Below, one piece after another: positions 8,158 to 18,110 of a stretch of DNA of 64,000 nt. The DNA lies in assembly GCF_965279545.1 (NCBI RefSeq), contig NZ_OZ257250.1:2604001-2668000 (forward strand). Direction: 5' to 3'. A program made the position numbers and the translations under genes. This DNA is from Methylibium sp965279545. GTDB taxonomy: Bacteria > Pseudomonadota > Gammaproteobacteria > Burkholderiales > Burkholderiaceae_C. Under the pieces are notes generated by a model. The model saw only the letters and a program-made list of their open reading frames with translations, was not told where the DNA came from and searched no databases. Position 1 is the stretch's first letter. Each line of letters begins with the position of its first letter.

Positions 8158-9092
8158 GCCAGCCCCCTTTTCGTCTCGGCCAGGCTGGCCTGATCGAAGA
8201 TATTCATGGCGGTCAATCCGGCATCGACCCGCTTCACCAGCCCGGCCAGCACCTTGCCCGGCCCGCATTCCACGATCTGCGTCGCGCCGTGCGCCTTCAG
8301 GGCGAGCACCGTTTCGACCCAGCGCACGGGCCCGAAGGCCTGGCGGTACAGCGCATCGCGGATGGCGCCCGGTTCGGATGCGATTGCAACGTCGATGTTG
8401 TTCAGCACCGGAATCGCCGGCGCGGCGAGCGTGACGCCCGCAAGACGTTCGCGCAAGCGCTCGGCGGCCGGCTTCATCAGGCTCGAATGGAAGGGGGCCG
8501 AGACGGCCAGCAGCAGGGCACGCTTCGCGCCGGCGGCCTTGAGCAGTTCGCAGGCCTTGTCCACCGCGGCCTTGCTGCCCGAGATGACCGTCTGCTTCGG
8601 ATCGTTGTAGTTGGCCGCCTGCACCGCCTCGCCGGTGGCAACCTCGGCCTCGACGCAGCCGGCTCGCACCGCATCGGCGTCCAGACCGAGGATCGCCGCC
8701 ATGGCACCGGTGCCGACCGGCACGGCGTCCTGCATCGCCTGGGCCCGGAAGCGAACCAGGGGCACGGCCTCGACCAGGCTCAGCACACCGGCGGCCACCA
8801 GCGCGCTGTACTCGCCCAGCGAGTGGCCGGCAACGACAGCGGGCCGCAGCCCGGTCTCGGCCAGCCAGGCGCGATAGCACGCGATGCTCGCGGCGAGCAT
8901 CACCGGCTGGGTGTTGGCGGTGAGGTCCAGCGCCTCTTTCGGGCCCGCCTTGATGAGACTCGCCAGGTCTTCACCGAGCGCGTGCGAGGCCTCGGCCAGC
9001 GTCTGACCCACGACGGGGTGGTCGCCCCAGGCATCGAGCATGCCGACCGTCTGGGAGCCCTGGCCGGGAAAAACAAATGCGAATGCGGACAT
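8154..9092 (-). CDS. fabD: Malonyl-CoA:ACP transacylase (FabD)
   Basis: Loads malonyl groups onto ACP. 312 aa with the N-terminal FPGQGSQ oxyanion motif and the active-site serine in GHSLGEYSAL (about residue 92). Catalytic His lies in AVSAPFHSSLM. The C-terminal VECGPGKVLAGLVKR motif is typical of the family. It lies between fabH and fabG in the fatty-acid operon, with a 48-nt gap to fabH. Confidence 0.96.
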   Translation of the reverse strand: MSAFAFVFPGQGSQTVGMLDAWGDHPVVGQTLAEASHALGEDLASLIKAGPKEALDLTANTQPVMLAASIACYRAWLAETGLRPAVVAGHSLGEYSALVAAGVLSLVEAVPLVRFRAQAMQDAVPVGTGAMAAILGLDADAVRAGCVEAEVATGEAVQAANYNDPKQTVISGSKAAVDKACELLKAAGAKRALLLAVSAPFHSSLMKPAAERLRERLAGVTLAAPAIPVLNNIDVAIASEPGAIRDALYRQAFGPVRWVETVLALKAHGATQIVECGPGKVLAGLVKRVDAGLTAMNIFDQASLAETKRGLA

Positions 9093-9140
9093 CGAGAGCT
9101 TCCTCGTTCTTCTTCTGGCGGACCGCCACGCCCGACGGGG

Positions 9141-10139
9141 TCACAGGTCGAGCAGGACCGCGCCCCAGGTGAAACCACCGCCCACGCCTTCGAGCATCAC
9201 CGTGTCGCCCGGCTTGACCTGCCCGCTGCGCACAGCGTGATCCAGCGCCAGCGGCACCGAAGCCGCCGAAGTGTTGCCGTGTTCGTCGACGGTCACGACC
9301 AGCTTCTCCAGCGGCAGCTTCAGCTTCTTCGCCGTGCCCTGCATGATGCGGATGTTGGCCTGGTGCGGAATCAGCCAGTCGACGTCGCTTTCCTGCCGGC
9401 CGGCCTTGGCCAGCACCGCGCGCGCAGCCTCGTCCAGCACCCTGACGGCCAGCTTGAAAACCGCCTGACCGTCCATCTTCAGCAGTGGGTCGCCGAGCAC
9501 CTTGCCGCCCACGACAGTACCGGGCACGCACAGGATGCCGACATGGCTGCCATCGGCGCGCAGTTCGCTGGCAAGGATGCCGGGGATGTCGCTGGCCTCG
9601 AGCACCACCGCGCCGGCGCCATCGCCGAACAGCACGCAGGTCGTGCGGTCCTTGAAATCGAGGATGCGCGAGAACACTTCGGCACCGATGACCAGGGCCT
9701 TGCTCGCGGCGCCGGTGCGGATCATGGAATCGGCCACCGCGAGGGCATAGACGAAGCCGGAGCACACCGCCTGCAGGTCGAAAGCCGGACAGCCGGCGAC
9801 ACCGAGCTTATGCTGCACCATGCAGGCGGTCGACGGGAAGATCATGTCCGGCGTCGAGGTCGCAACGATGATCAGATCGATCTCACCGGCCTGCCGGCCG
9901 GCCGCCTCGAGCGCGTGACGCGCAGCCTGGGCGGCGAGATCGCTGGACGCGACGTCGGGCTCGGCGAAGTGGCGCGCCCGGATGCCGGTGCGCTCGACGA
10001 TCCACTCGTCGGAGGTCTCGACCCCGTTTTGCGCCAGCTCGGCGGCGAGCTGCGCATTGGTCAGGCGCCGCGGCGGCAGATAGCTGCCGGTGCCGGTGAT
10101 GCGCGAATAGCGAGGAGGCGGTGTGGGAATCTGGGTCAT
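9141..10139 (-). CDS. fabH: 3-oxoacyl-ACP synthase III (FabH)
   Basis: Starts fatty-acid synthesis by condensing acetyl-CoA with malonyl-ACP. 332 aa; catalytic Cys in LQAVCSGFVYAL, His in LIPHQANIRIM and Asn in EHGNTSAASVP. The C-terminal GGGFTWGAVLL motif is intact. The start overlaps the plsX stop by 4 nt, so the two are probably co-translated. Confidence 0.96.
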   Translation of the reverse strand: MTQIPTPPPRYSRITGTGSYLPPRRLTNAQLAAELAQNGVETSDEWIVERTGIRARHFAEPDVASSDLAAQAARHALEAAGRQAGEIDLIIVATSTPDMIFPSTACMVQHKLGVAGCPAFDLQAVCSGFVYALAVADSMIRTGAASKALVIGAEVFSRILDFKDRTTCVLFGDGAGAVVLEASDIPGILASELRADGSHVGILCVPGTVVGGKVLGDPLLKMDGQAVFKLAVRVLDEAARAVLAKAGRQESDVDWLIPHQANIRIMQGTAKKLKLPLEKLVVTVDEHGNTSAASVPLALDHAVRSGQVKPGDTVMLEGVGGGFTWGAVLLDL

Positions 10140-11242
10140 GCGGCTTCGGGTACCTTGCCGGGCGGCGTTCCCGCTTCGGCCGGCAAGGCCTGGAGGGTCG
10201 CGCTGATACGGTCGTGGACCCGATCGAGCAGTCGGTTTCGCGCGGCATCATAAGCCCGGTTCAGCGCCTGCTCGAAAGCGAACGCATCGGCCGAGCCATG
10301 ACTCTTGAACACCAGGCCGCGCAAGCCGAGCAACGCCGCACCGTTGTAGCGGCGGTGATCGACGCGGTTCTTGAAGTGCTTGAGCACCGGCAGGGCCACC
10401 AGCGCTGCGAGCCTGCTGTACCAGGTGCGCGTGAACTCCTGGCGGATGAAGCTCGACAGCATCGACGCCAGGCCCTCGGCTGTCTTCAGCGCGACGTTGC
10501 CGACGAAGCCGTCGCACACGACGATGTCGGTGCGGCCGGTGAAGATGTCGTTGCCCTCGACGTTGCCGACGAAGTTGAGCTGCCCACTGGCCGCTGCGGC
10601 ACGCAGCAGTTCGCCGGCGCGCTTGATCGTGTCGCTGCCCTTGATCGCCTCTTCGCCGATGTTGAGCAGCCCGACGCTGGGATTCGCCTTGCCTTCGACG
10701 GCCGCGACGAGCGCGCTGCCCATCACCGCGAACTGCAGCAGGTGCTCGGCGGTGCAGTCGACGTTGGCGCCGAGGTCGAGCACGGTGGTGTGGCCATCGA
10801 GCTGGTTCGGCATCACCGTGGCGATCGCCGGGCGGTCGATGCCCTCGAGCGTCTTCAACACGTAGCGCGCGACCGCCATCAGCGCGCCGGTGTTGCCCGC
10901 CGAGACGCAGGCCTGGGCCGCCGCCACGCCATCGACCGGCTTGACCTGACTGATCGCCACGCGCAGCGACGAATCGCGCTTGCGCCGCAAGGCCACCTCG
11001 ACGGAATCGTCCATCGCCACCACCTCGCTCGCCGGCACCAGCGTGCAGCGACTCCACGAGGCCGCCGGCGCCAAGGCGTCGGGACGGCCGACGAGCAGCA
11101 GCTCGGCGTTCGGATGGCCGGCGAGAAACGCCCGGCAGGCCGGCAGGGTGACCGAAGGACCATGGTCCCCGCCCATGCAATCGACGGCCAGACGCACCAC
11201 GCCGGACGGGGCCGCGGCAACGGGGGTGGGCGCGTCGGTCAT
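10136..11242 (-). CDS. plsX: Phosphate acyltransferase PlsX
   Basis: Converts acyl-ACP and phosphate into acyl-phosphate for glycerolipid synthesis at the membrane. 368 aa with the family start VRLAVDCMGGDHGP, the SAGNTGALMA motif and GFVGNVALKTAEG. It lies in the conserved rpmF-plsX-fabH order. A 209-bp gap separates it from rpmF and contains a strong GC hairpin at 11364-11396. Confidence 0.96.
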   Translation of the reverse strand: MTDAPTPVAAAPSGVVRLAVDCMGGDHGPSVTLPACRAFLAGHPNAELLLVGRPDALAPAASWSRCTLVPASEVVAMDDSVEVALRRKRDSSLRVAISQVKPVDGVAAAQACVSAGNTGALMAVARYVLKTLEGIDRPAIATVMPNQLDGHTTVLDLGANVDCTAEHLLQFAVMGSALVAAVEGKANPSVGLLNIGEEAIKGSDTIKRAGELLRAAAASGQLNFVGNVEGNDIFTGRTDIVVCDGFVGNVALKTAEGLASMLSSFIRQEFTRTWYSRLAALVALPVLKHFKNRVDHRRYNGAALLGLRGLVFKSHGSADAFAFEQALNRAYDAARNRLLDRVHDRISATLQALPAEAGTPPGKVPEAA

Positions 11243-11363
11243 GGCATCGGCAAGAGAAATGCAGGCAGCGGTGTCACGGGCAGCACGCTAAGCCTTGCGC
11301 CGAGCGGTGGCAAGCGAAGAACGAAGCACGGCATATCGCGCCTCGCGCCGGCCCCAACGACAA

Positions 11364-11396
11364 CGCCCGGCTGCCCTGAGTCGGGCATGCCGGGCG
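11364..11396 (-). repeat. GC-rich inverted repeat between rpmF and plsX
   Basis: CGCCCGGC-T-GCCC pairs with GGGC-AT-GCCGGGCG across a short loop. It lacks a T-tract on either strand, so it is more likely a transcript-processing or partial-attenuation hairpin than a terminator. It could explain higher expression of L32 than of plsX. Confidence 0.4.
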
Positions 11397-11451
11397 CACG
11401 GCGATGCAGGATGACGCTGCCCGGACGCGTGAGGCGCCGGGCTGCACCGAT

Positions 11452-11634
11452 TCAGGCATCCGCTTTGGTCTTCAGCACCTTGCGACCGCGGTAGAAACCG
11501 GTGGCGCTGATGTGGTGGCGCAGGTGGGTTTCACCGGTGGTCGGCTCGATCGCCAGGCCCGGAGTGTTCAGGGCGTTGTGCGAGCGGTGCATGCCACGCT
11601 TCGACGGAGACTTCTTGTTCTGTTGAACGGCCAT
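11452..11634 (-). CDS. rpmF: 50S ribosomal protein L32
   Basis: 60-residue basic ribosomal protein. The N-terminus MAVQQNKKSPSKRGMHRSH and the HHISATGFYRGRKV region match bacterial L32 of the zinc-free type, with no CxxC pairs. The start at 11634 has AGGAG upstream. It lies between yceD and plsX, the conserved proteobacterial order, and a candidate promoter lies at 11796-11823. Confidence 0.97.
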   Translation of the reverse strand: MAVQQNKKSPSKRGMHRSHNALNTPGLAIEPTTGETHLRHHISATGFYRGRKVLKTKADA

Positions 11635-11795
11635 GGTGGGCTCCTGGGTCTTGCTGGCGCCCCGGCAAACCGGGTGCGCTGCCACGGTGCCCCGGTCCGA
11701 CCGGGAACGCCTTGGCGGATGGTCCATGCCGAAACGGAGGTGCTCCGGCAGCTTTCACGTCGAGAAAGAACCCGACTGAACTAAAACAGCCTGCG

Positions 11796-11823
11796 AGTAT
11801 ACCCCGAACCGGTTTGCTGTTCA
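11796..11823 (-). promoter_or_regulatory. Candidate sigma-70 promoter for rpmF-plsX-fab operon
   Basis: Minus strand: TGAACA (4 of 6 to the -35 consensus), a 16-nt spacer, then TATACT (5 of 6 to the -10). The -35 overlaps the yceD stop codon. Transcription would start near 11789, about 155 nt upstream of rpmF. Confidence 0.5.
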
Positions 11824-12381
11824 GCGTTCGGCTTCCGGCTTCTTCAATGCCTGGAGCACCGCGAACGGGTTCTCTCTCGGCGGCGGCTCTTTCGCCGCCG
11901 CCGGATCGAGCAGGGCCACCAGCGGCGCTGGGCAGCGCTCGTGGCGGGGCACCAAAGGCAGCGACATCAAGAACTCGTCCTCGACCAGTTCACGCAGGTC
12001 CAGCGAACGGGTCAGTTCGAGCACATCGTCCTCGCTGTCGGCATCGAGCGCGGCGGCGGCGTCTTCGGTCGCCACGAACCTCAACCAGCGATCGATCCGC
12101 AGCGCTTCCTCGACCGGTGCCAGGCAGCGCTGGCACTGCAGCGGGATCACGGTGCGGGCCTGAAGATGCAGCCAGATATCGGGGGCTGCACCCGAGCGCT
12201 TGCGGTGTTCGCCACGGACCGACCAGCTCACCTCATCGCAGGCCGCCGCAGGCGCATCGGCATGCGCACCGGCGGCCAGGCGCCCCAGCGACGCCAGCGG
12301 CCAGGTGCCGGCCAAACTGCCGCCGGCGGCAGCCAGCACGGCGACATTCAGCCGCAAGGGGTCGTGTTCACTCCGTCTCAT
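11821..12381 (-). CDS. yceD: YceD family protein (DUF177)
   Basis: 186-residue protein associated with 23S rRNA metabolism or ribosome assembly in other bacteria. It shows the family cysteine motif (LQCQRCLAPVEE) and the acidic stretch ending in LVEDEFLMSLPLVPRH. It lies directly upstream of rpmF, its usual partner, and is divergent from maf with 39 bp between starts. Confidence 0.88.
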   Translation of the reverse strand: MRRSEHDPLRLNVAVLAAAGGSLAGTWPLASLGRLAAGAHADAPAAACDEVSWSVRGEHRKRSGAAPDIWLHLQARTVIPLQCQRCLAPVEEALRIDRWLRFVATEDAAAALDADSEDDVLELTRSLDLRELVEDEFLMSLPLVPRHERCPAPLVALLDPAAAKEPPPRENPFAVLQALKKPEAER

Positions 12382-12420
12382 CGAGACGCGAGTTTATGCG
12401 CCGGCCCGACAATGGCGCCC

Positions 12421-13029
12421 ATGAGCACCACCGTGACGCCGCATCGCCTGATCCTCGGCTCGACCTCGCGCTATCGGCGCGAATTGCTCGAGCGCCTGCG
12501 CCTGCCATTCGAAGTGGACGCGCCGTGCGTCGATGAGACACCGCACCCCGGCGAGACCCCGGCGGCCTTGGCGGAGCGTCTGGCGCTGGCCAAGGCACGC
12601 GACGTGGCCGCGCGCCATGCCGATGCGGTCGTGATCGGTTCGGACCAGGTGGCCGACCTGGATGGCGCGCCCATCGGAAAACCGGGCAACCACGAGCGGG
12701 CCGTCGAGCAGCTTCGGACGATGAGCGGCCGCCGGGTGGTGTTCCACACCGCGCTGGCCGTCGTGCGATCGGCCAGCGGCTTCGAGCGCGTGCTGCGGGT
12801 GCCTGTGACCGTGCGCTTTCGCACCTTGCAGGAAAGCGAGATCGAGACCTACCTGCGCGCCGAGCAACCCTACGACTGCGCCGGCAGCGCCAAGTCGGAA
12901 GGCCTGGGCATCGCGCTGCTCGATGCCATCGAGTCCGACGACCCCACCGCCCTGGTCGGCCTGCCGCTGATCGCCACCGCCCGCCTGCTGCGCGAGGCCG
13001 GCATCGACGCATTGCGGAGCCGGGAATGA
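12421..13029 (+). CDS. maf: Maf-like nucleotide pyrophosphatase
   Basis: Maf/YceF-type house-cleaning NTP pyrophosphatase acting on modified nucleotides. 202 aa with the start LILGSTSRYRRELLERL, the catalytic region IGSDQVADLDGAPIGKPG, the YDCAGSAKSEGLG motif and a DDPTALVGLPL ending. In-frame ATG 12412 would add MAP; 12421 was chosen as the conserved start. It is divergent from yceD and its end overlaps the next gene by 4 nt. Confidence 0.93.
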   Translation: MSTTVTPHRLILGSTSRYRRELLERLRLPFEVDAPCVDETPHPGETPAALAERLALAKARDVAARHADAVVIGSDQVADLDGAPIGKPGNHERAVEQLRTMSGRRVVFHTALAVVRSASGFERVLRVPVTVRFRTLQESEIETYLRAEQPYDCAGSAKSEGLGIALLDAIESDDPTALVGLPLIATARLLREAGIDALRSRE

Positions 13030-13793
13030 AGGGCCGGCTGATCCTGGTGCCCAACACGCTCGACCTCGGAACGCTGGCCCCCGAGGCGGCGCCCCCTGAC
13101 CTGCGCCTGGTGCTGCCGCAGGGCGTGATCGACACCGCGGCGCGGCTCGGACACTGGGTGTGCGAGAACGCGAAGACAACGCGCGCCTTCCTGAAGCGGG
13201 TGGACGCCGTCACGCCGCTGGCGCAGGCCCTGCAGGCGCTCGACATCCGCGAGCTGCCCCGCCCGCCGAAGGGCCGCGGTACGGCCGGCCCTGTCGACCT
13301 GAAGCCCTTGCTCGCGCCGGCGCTCGCAGGCCACGACATCGGGCTGATCAGCGAAGCCGGCCTGCCGGCGGTGGCCGACCCCGGTGCGGCCCTGGTCGCG
13401 GCGGCGCACGCAGCCGAACTCGTCGTGCAGCCCCTGGCCGGCCCGAGTTCGCTGCTGCTCGCATTGGCCGCCAGCGGCCTGAACGGCCAGAGCTTCGCCT
13501 TCATCGGCTATGTGCCGCAGGAGGCTGGCGCGCAGGCCCAGCGCCTCCAGGAGTTGGAGTCACTGTCGCGGCGCTTCGGCCAGACCCAGCTGATGATCGA
13601 GACGCCCTACCGCAATGCCGCGCTGCTGCGGGCGCTGCTCGGCACGCTGGCGCCGGACACCTGGCTCAGCGTCAGCTGCGGCCTGACCTTGGCAGGGGGC
13701 TGGACGCGCAGCGCGCGGGTGGCTCAGTGGCGCCAGCGGACCGTGGATCTGCCAGCGGACGTGCCGGCCGTGTTCGCGTTGCTGGCCGGCTGA
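13026..13793 (+). CDS. RsmI-like SAM-dependent methyltransferase
   Basis: Tetrapyrrole-methylase-fold protein of 255 aa, related to RsmI (16S rRNA ribose methyltransferase). The stretch IGLISEAGLPAVADPGAALV corresponds to RsmI's SAM-binding segment, and VQPLAGPSSLLLALAASGL to its glycine-proline loop. It lacks RsmI's usual N-terminal opening and is shorter, so it is probably the second paralog common in Burkholderiales, whose substrate I do not know. It overlaps maf by 4 nt (ATGA). Confidence 0.8.
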   Translation: MKGRLILVPNTLDLGTLAPEAAPPDLRLVLPQGVIDTAARLGHWVCENAKTTRAFLKRVDAVTPLAQALQALDIRELPRPPKGRGTAGPVDLKPLLAPALAGHDIGLISEAGLPAVADPGAALVAAAHAAELVVQPLAGPSSLLLALAASGLNGQSFAFIGYVPQEAGAQAQRLQELESLSRRFGQTQLMIETPYRNAALLRALLGTLAPDTWLSVSCGLTLAGGWTRSARVAQWRQRTVDLPADVPAVFALLAG

Positions 13794-13816
13794 GCCGCCG
13801 TAGCGTGGACAGTACG

Positions 13817-15295
<1,479 letters not shown>

Positions 15296-15322
15296 CGGCC
15301 GCCATTATCGGCCAGCCGCGTT

Positions 15323-16417
15323 TCAGCGTCGAAGCACCAGCCACCGGGGGGCCTTGAAGCGCACGATCATCCCGTACAGCACCGTGTAGGACAGCCCGAA
15401 CAGCAGGATGAAACTGCCGAGGACGCGCGAGTCGTCCCAGAACAGCACGCTGGGCGCCACCGCCAGCATGCACAGGAGCCACAGATAGGGAGCGGTCATC
15501 GAATTGCGACGCGTCAGCGCGGCCGCATCGCGATTGCCCACGGCCCAGCGCAACAGGCGCCGGTAGATCAGGCTGTGCAGGTGCACGCCGTCGGGAATGC
15601 CCATCGCGCGCCCCCGGACCACCCTGCGGCGGTACATCGAGAACAGGGTCTCGAACACCGGATAGATGGCCATCAGCAACGGGAACAGCGGCGAGACCTG
15701 GGGGTTGCGATGCAGGAGCAGGATGCTCAGCTCCGACAGGTAGAAGCCCAGGAAGTAGGCCCCGCCGTCGCCGAGAAAGATCAAACCGGCCGGATAGTTC
15801 CAGACGAAGAAGCCGAGCACGGCGCCGGCGCCGGCCAGCCCCAGCAACGCGATCGTGCTGTCGCCGACCTGGTTCGCGACGTAGGTGATGGCCAGCAGCA
15901 TCATCATCACGCACATCGACGCGAGCCCGTTGAAGCCGTCGATGATGTTCACCGCGTTCGCGATGCCCGCGACGGCGAACACGGCGAGGAAGGCGGCGCC
16001 GGCCGTGAAGGACGCGACCCAGTCGAGCCCCCACAGATCGGTGCGCGTGATGCTCGCATCGAGCAGCAGCACCGCGAGCAAGGCCGCCAGCGCCGTGGCG
16101 ACCAGCCGCCACGCAGCCGACACGCGCTTGGTCAGGTCTTCGGCCAGGCCCGCCCCGAACGCCGGCACACCGCAGAGCAGCAGCAGGGCGGCGTACTGGC
16201 CGACCGCGTCGCCACGCAACCACCACAGCAAGGCAGTGCCGAGGGCCAATCCGCCCACGATGCCGATCCCGCCGACCCGCGGTACAGGCCTTGCATGGAA
16301 TTTCTGCGGGCCGCTCAGATCGTGATCCGCGGAAAACCGGAAATGTTTGCGGCCCGAACGCACGACAAGCAGGGTCAGGGCCGCGGAAGCGGCAAACACG
16401 CACAGAAACAGGAGCAT
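15323..16417 (-). CDS. WecA/MraY-type glycosyl-1-phosphate transferase
   Basis: Polytopic membrane enzyme (364 aa, about 10-11 hydrophobic segments) that transfers a sugar-1-phosphate, usually GlcNAc-1-P, to undecaprenyl phosphate. Family motifs are an acidic AEDLTKR segment, NAVNIIDGFNGLA, FLGDGGAYFLGF and a cytoplasmic HLHSLIYRRL loop. The start at 16417 (MLLFLCV) opens the first membrane helix. It is divergent from manC by 90 bp. It is one of two initiating transferases in the locus; the other is at 40082. Confidence 0.88.
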   Translation of the reverse strand: MLLFLCVFAASAALTLLVVRSGRKHFRFSADHDLSGPQKFHARPVPRVGGIGIVGGLALGTALLWWLRGDAVGQYAALLLLCGVPAFGAGLAEDLTKRVSAAWRLVATALAALLAVLLLDASITRTDLWGLDWVASFTAGAAFLAVFAVAGIANAVNIIDGFNGLASMCVMMMLLAITYVANQVGDSTIALLGLAGAGAVLGFFVWNYPAGLIFLGDGGAYFLGFYLSELSILLLHRNPQVSPLFPLLMAIYPVFETLFSMYRRRVVRGRAMGIPDGVHLHSLIYRRLLRWAVGNRDAAALTRRNSMTAPYLWLLCMLAVAPSVLFWDDSRVLGSFILLFGLSYTVLYGMIVRFKAPRWLVLRR

Positions 16418-16468
16418 CGAGGCAGTGTACCGAGCGCTCGCGGCGCGTCGGCCCGCAGGTCGCGCCGC

Positions 16469-16474
16469 TATAGT
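16469..16474 (+). promoter_or_regulatory. Possible -10 box for manC
   Basis: TATAGT, preceded by GC in a GC-rich divergent spacer, lies 34 nt upstream of the manC start. No -35 of any quality lies 16-18 nt upstream, so this is tentative. Confidence 0.3.
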
Positions 16475-16507
16475 GCTCGTGCTTGATCTTCCACTTCCAC
16501 CGCTGAC

Positions 16508-17962
16508 ATGAACCACATCGTCCCCGTCATCCTGGCAGGCGGCTCCGGCACGCGGCTGTGGCCCTTGAGCCGGGCGCTCTACCCGAAGCAGTTCCTGGCC
16601 CTGTCGGGCCCGCAGACCCTGTTCCAGCAGGCCGTCTTGCGCCTGAGCGCACTGGGCAACGAGCAGATATCGGTCGGCGCGCCCCTTGTCGTCGGCAACG
16701 AAGAACATCGTTTCATGCTGCTGGAGCAGTTGCGCGAGATCGGCATCGCCGCCGCCGCGCTGCTGCTCGAACCGGCCGGCCGCAACACGGCGCCGGCGCT
16801 GACGCTGGCCGCCCTGGCCAGCCAGATCGAGGGCGGCACCGACCCGATCCTCGTCGTCACGCCGGCGGACCAGACGGTGACCGATGACGCTGCCTTCACC
16901 AAGGCACTGCAACAGGCGATCGCGGCGGCCGCCGACGGCAGCCTGGTGACGCTCGGCATCGTTCCCGACCGGCCCGAAACCGGCTTCGGCTACATCCACA
17001 GCGAGGGCGCCTCCACGGTGCGCAAGGTCAAGGCCTTCGTGGAAAAGCCCGACCTGGCGACCGCTCGACGCTATCTCGCCGATGGCGGCTACGCATGGAA
17101 CAGCGGCATGTTCGTCCTGCGCGCTTCGGTGTGGCTCGCCGCACTGACGCACTTCCGATCCGACATCGCGCAGGCCACCCAGGCCGCGTGGGCCGGGCGC
17201 AGCACCGATGCGAGCTTCGTGCGGCCGGACAAGGTCGCCTTCGCAGCGATCCCGAGCGAATCGATCGACTACGCGGTGATGGAGCCCTGCCCGGCCCGGC
17301 AGCAGGCCGGCTTCGCCGTGAAGATGGTGCCGCTGGACGCCGGCTGGAGCGACCTCGGCGCCTGGGATGCCGTGTGGCAGGTCAGCGAGCGCGACGCGCT
17401 CGGCAATGCAACGCACGGCGACGCGCTGATCGAGGACAGCCGCAACACGCTGGTCCATGCGACGAGCCGGCTGGTCGGCGTCGTCGGCCTGGACAACGTG
17501 GTCGTCGTCGAGACGCCGGACGCCGTGCTCGTGGCCGACCGATCGCGCAGCCAGCAGGTCAAACAGATCGTCGCCACGCTGCAAAAGGGTGGTCGCAGCG
17601 AAGGAACGCTGCACCGGCGCGTCCATCGCCCCTGGGGCTGGTACGACAGCGTCGATGCCGGCCCGCGCTTCCAGGTCAAACGCATCCTGGTCAAGCCCGG
17701 CGCCACGCTGAGCCTGCAGATGCACCACCACCGCGCCGAGCACTGGATCGTCGTTTCAGGCACGGCCGAAGTGACCTGCGGCGACCGCAAGACGCTGCTG
17801 ACGGAAAACCAGAGCACCTACATCCCGCTGGGAGACCGCCACCGGCTGGCGAATCCGGGATCGATCCCGCTCGAGATCATCGAAGTGCAGTCCGGCAGCT
17901 ATCTGGGCGAGGACGACATCGTGCGCTTCGAGGACACCTACGGTCGCGTGCCCTCGGCTTGA
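16508..17962 (+). CDS. manC: Mannose-1-P guanylyltransferase / mannose-6-P isomerase
   Basis: Bifunctional type II enzyme (484 aa) that makes GDP-mannose. The N-terminal nucleotidyltransferase domain starts VILAGGSGTRLWPLSRALYPKQF, with VVTPADQTV and FVEKPD further on. The C-terminal cupin isomerase domain (from about residue 365) has RPWGWYDSVD and the metal-site QMHHHRAEHWIVVSGTAEV. It opens the forward polysaccharide block and implies GDP-mannose or a derivative in the polymer. Confidence 0.95.
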   Translation: MNHIVPVILAGGSGTRLWPLSRALYPKQFLALSGPQTLFQQAVLRLSALGNEQISVGAPLVVGNEEHRFMLLEQLREIGIAAAALLLEPAGRNTAPALTLAALASQIEGGTDPILVVTPADQTVTDDAAFTKALQQAIAAAADGSLVTLGIVPDRPETGFGYIHSEGASTVRKVKAFVEKPDLATARRYLADGGYAWNSGMFVLRASVWLAALTHFRSDIAQATQAAWAGRSTDASFVRPDKVAFAAIPSESIDYAVMEPCPARQQAGFAVKMVPLDAGWSDLGAWDAVWQVSERDALGNATHGDALIEDSRNTLVHATSRLVGVVGLDNVVVVETPDAVLVADRSRSQQVKQIVATLQKGGRSEGTLHRRVHRPWGWYDSVDAGPRFQVKRILVKPGATLSLQMHHHRAEHWIVVSGTAEVTCGDRKTLLTENQSTYIPLGDRHRLANPGSIPLEIIEVQSGSYLGEDDIVRFEDTYGRVPSA

Positions 17963-18110
17963 AGCACCCTCACCACGGCATGTGGCCGTGCCGGTTCGAG
18001 CCGCCGCTGCCGAGTCCCTACAATTCCCCGCGGTCGGACTGCGCCACCGCAGCCCGTCCGTTCCGCTTTCTCCGAACATGTCGCCAGCGCGCCGTCGCCC
18101 GGCACGTCCT

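Noticed and set aside
5098..10253. Long plus-strand open frames opposite rpoE, fabF, fabD and fabH
   Set aside because: Antisense to conserved fatty-acid genes; His/Arg/Gly-rich translations typical of shadows in GC-rich DNA.
11364..11396. Terminator between rpmF and plsX
   Set aside because: Strong stem but no T-tract on either strand; kept only as an inverted repeat.
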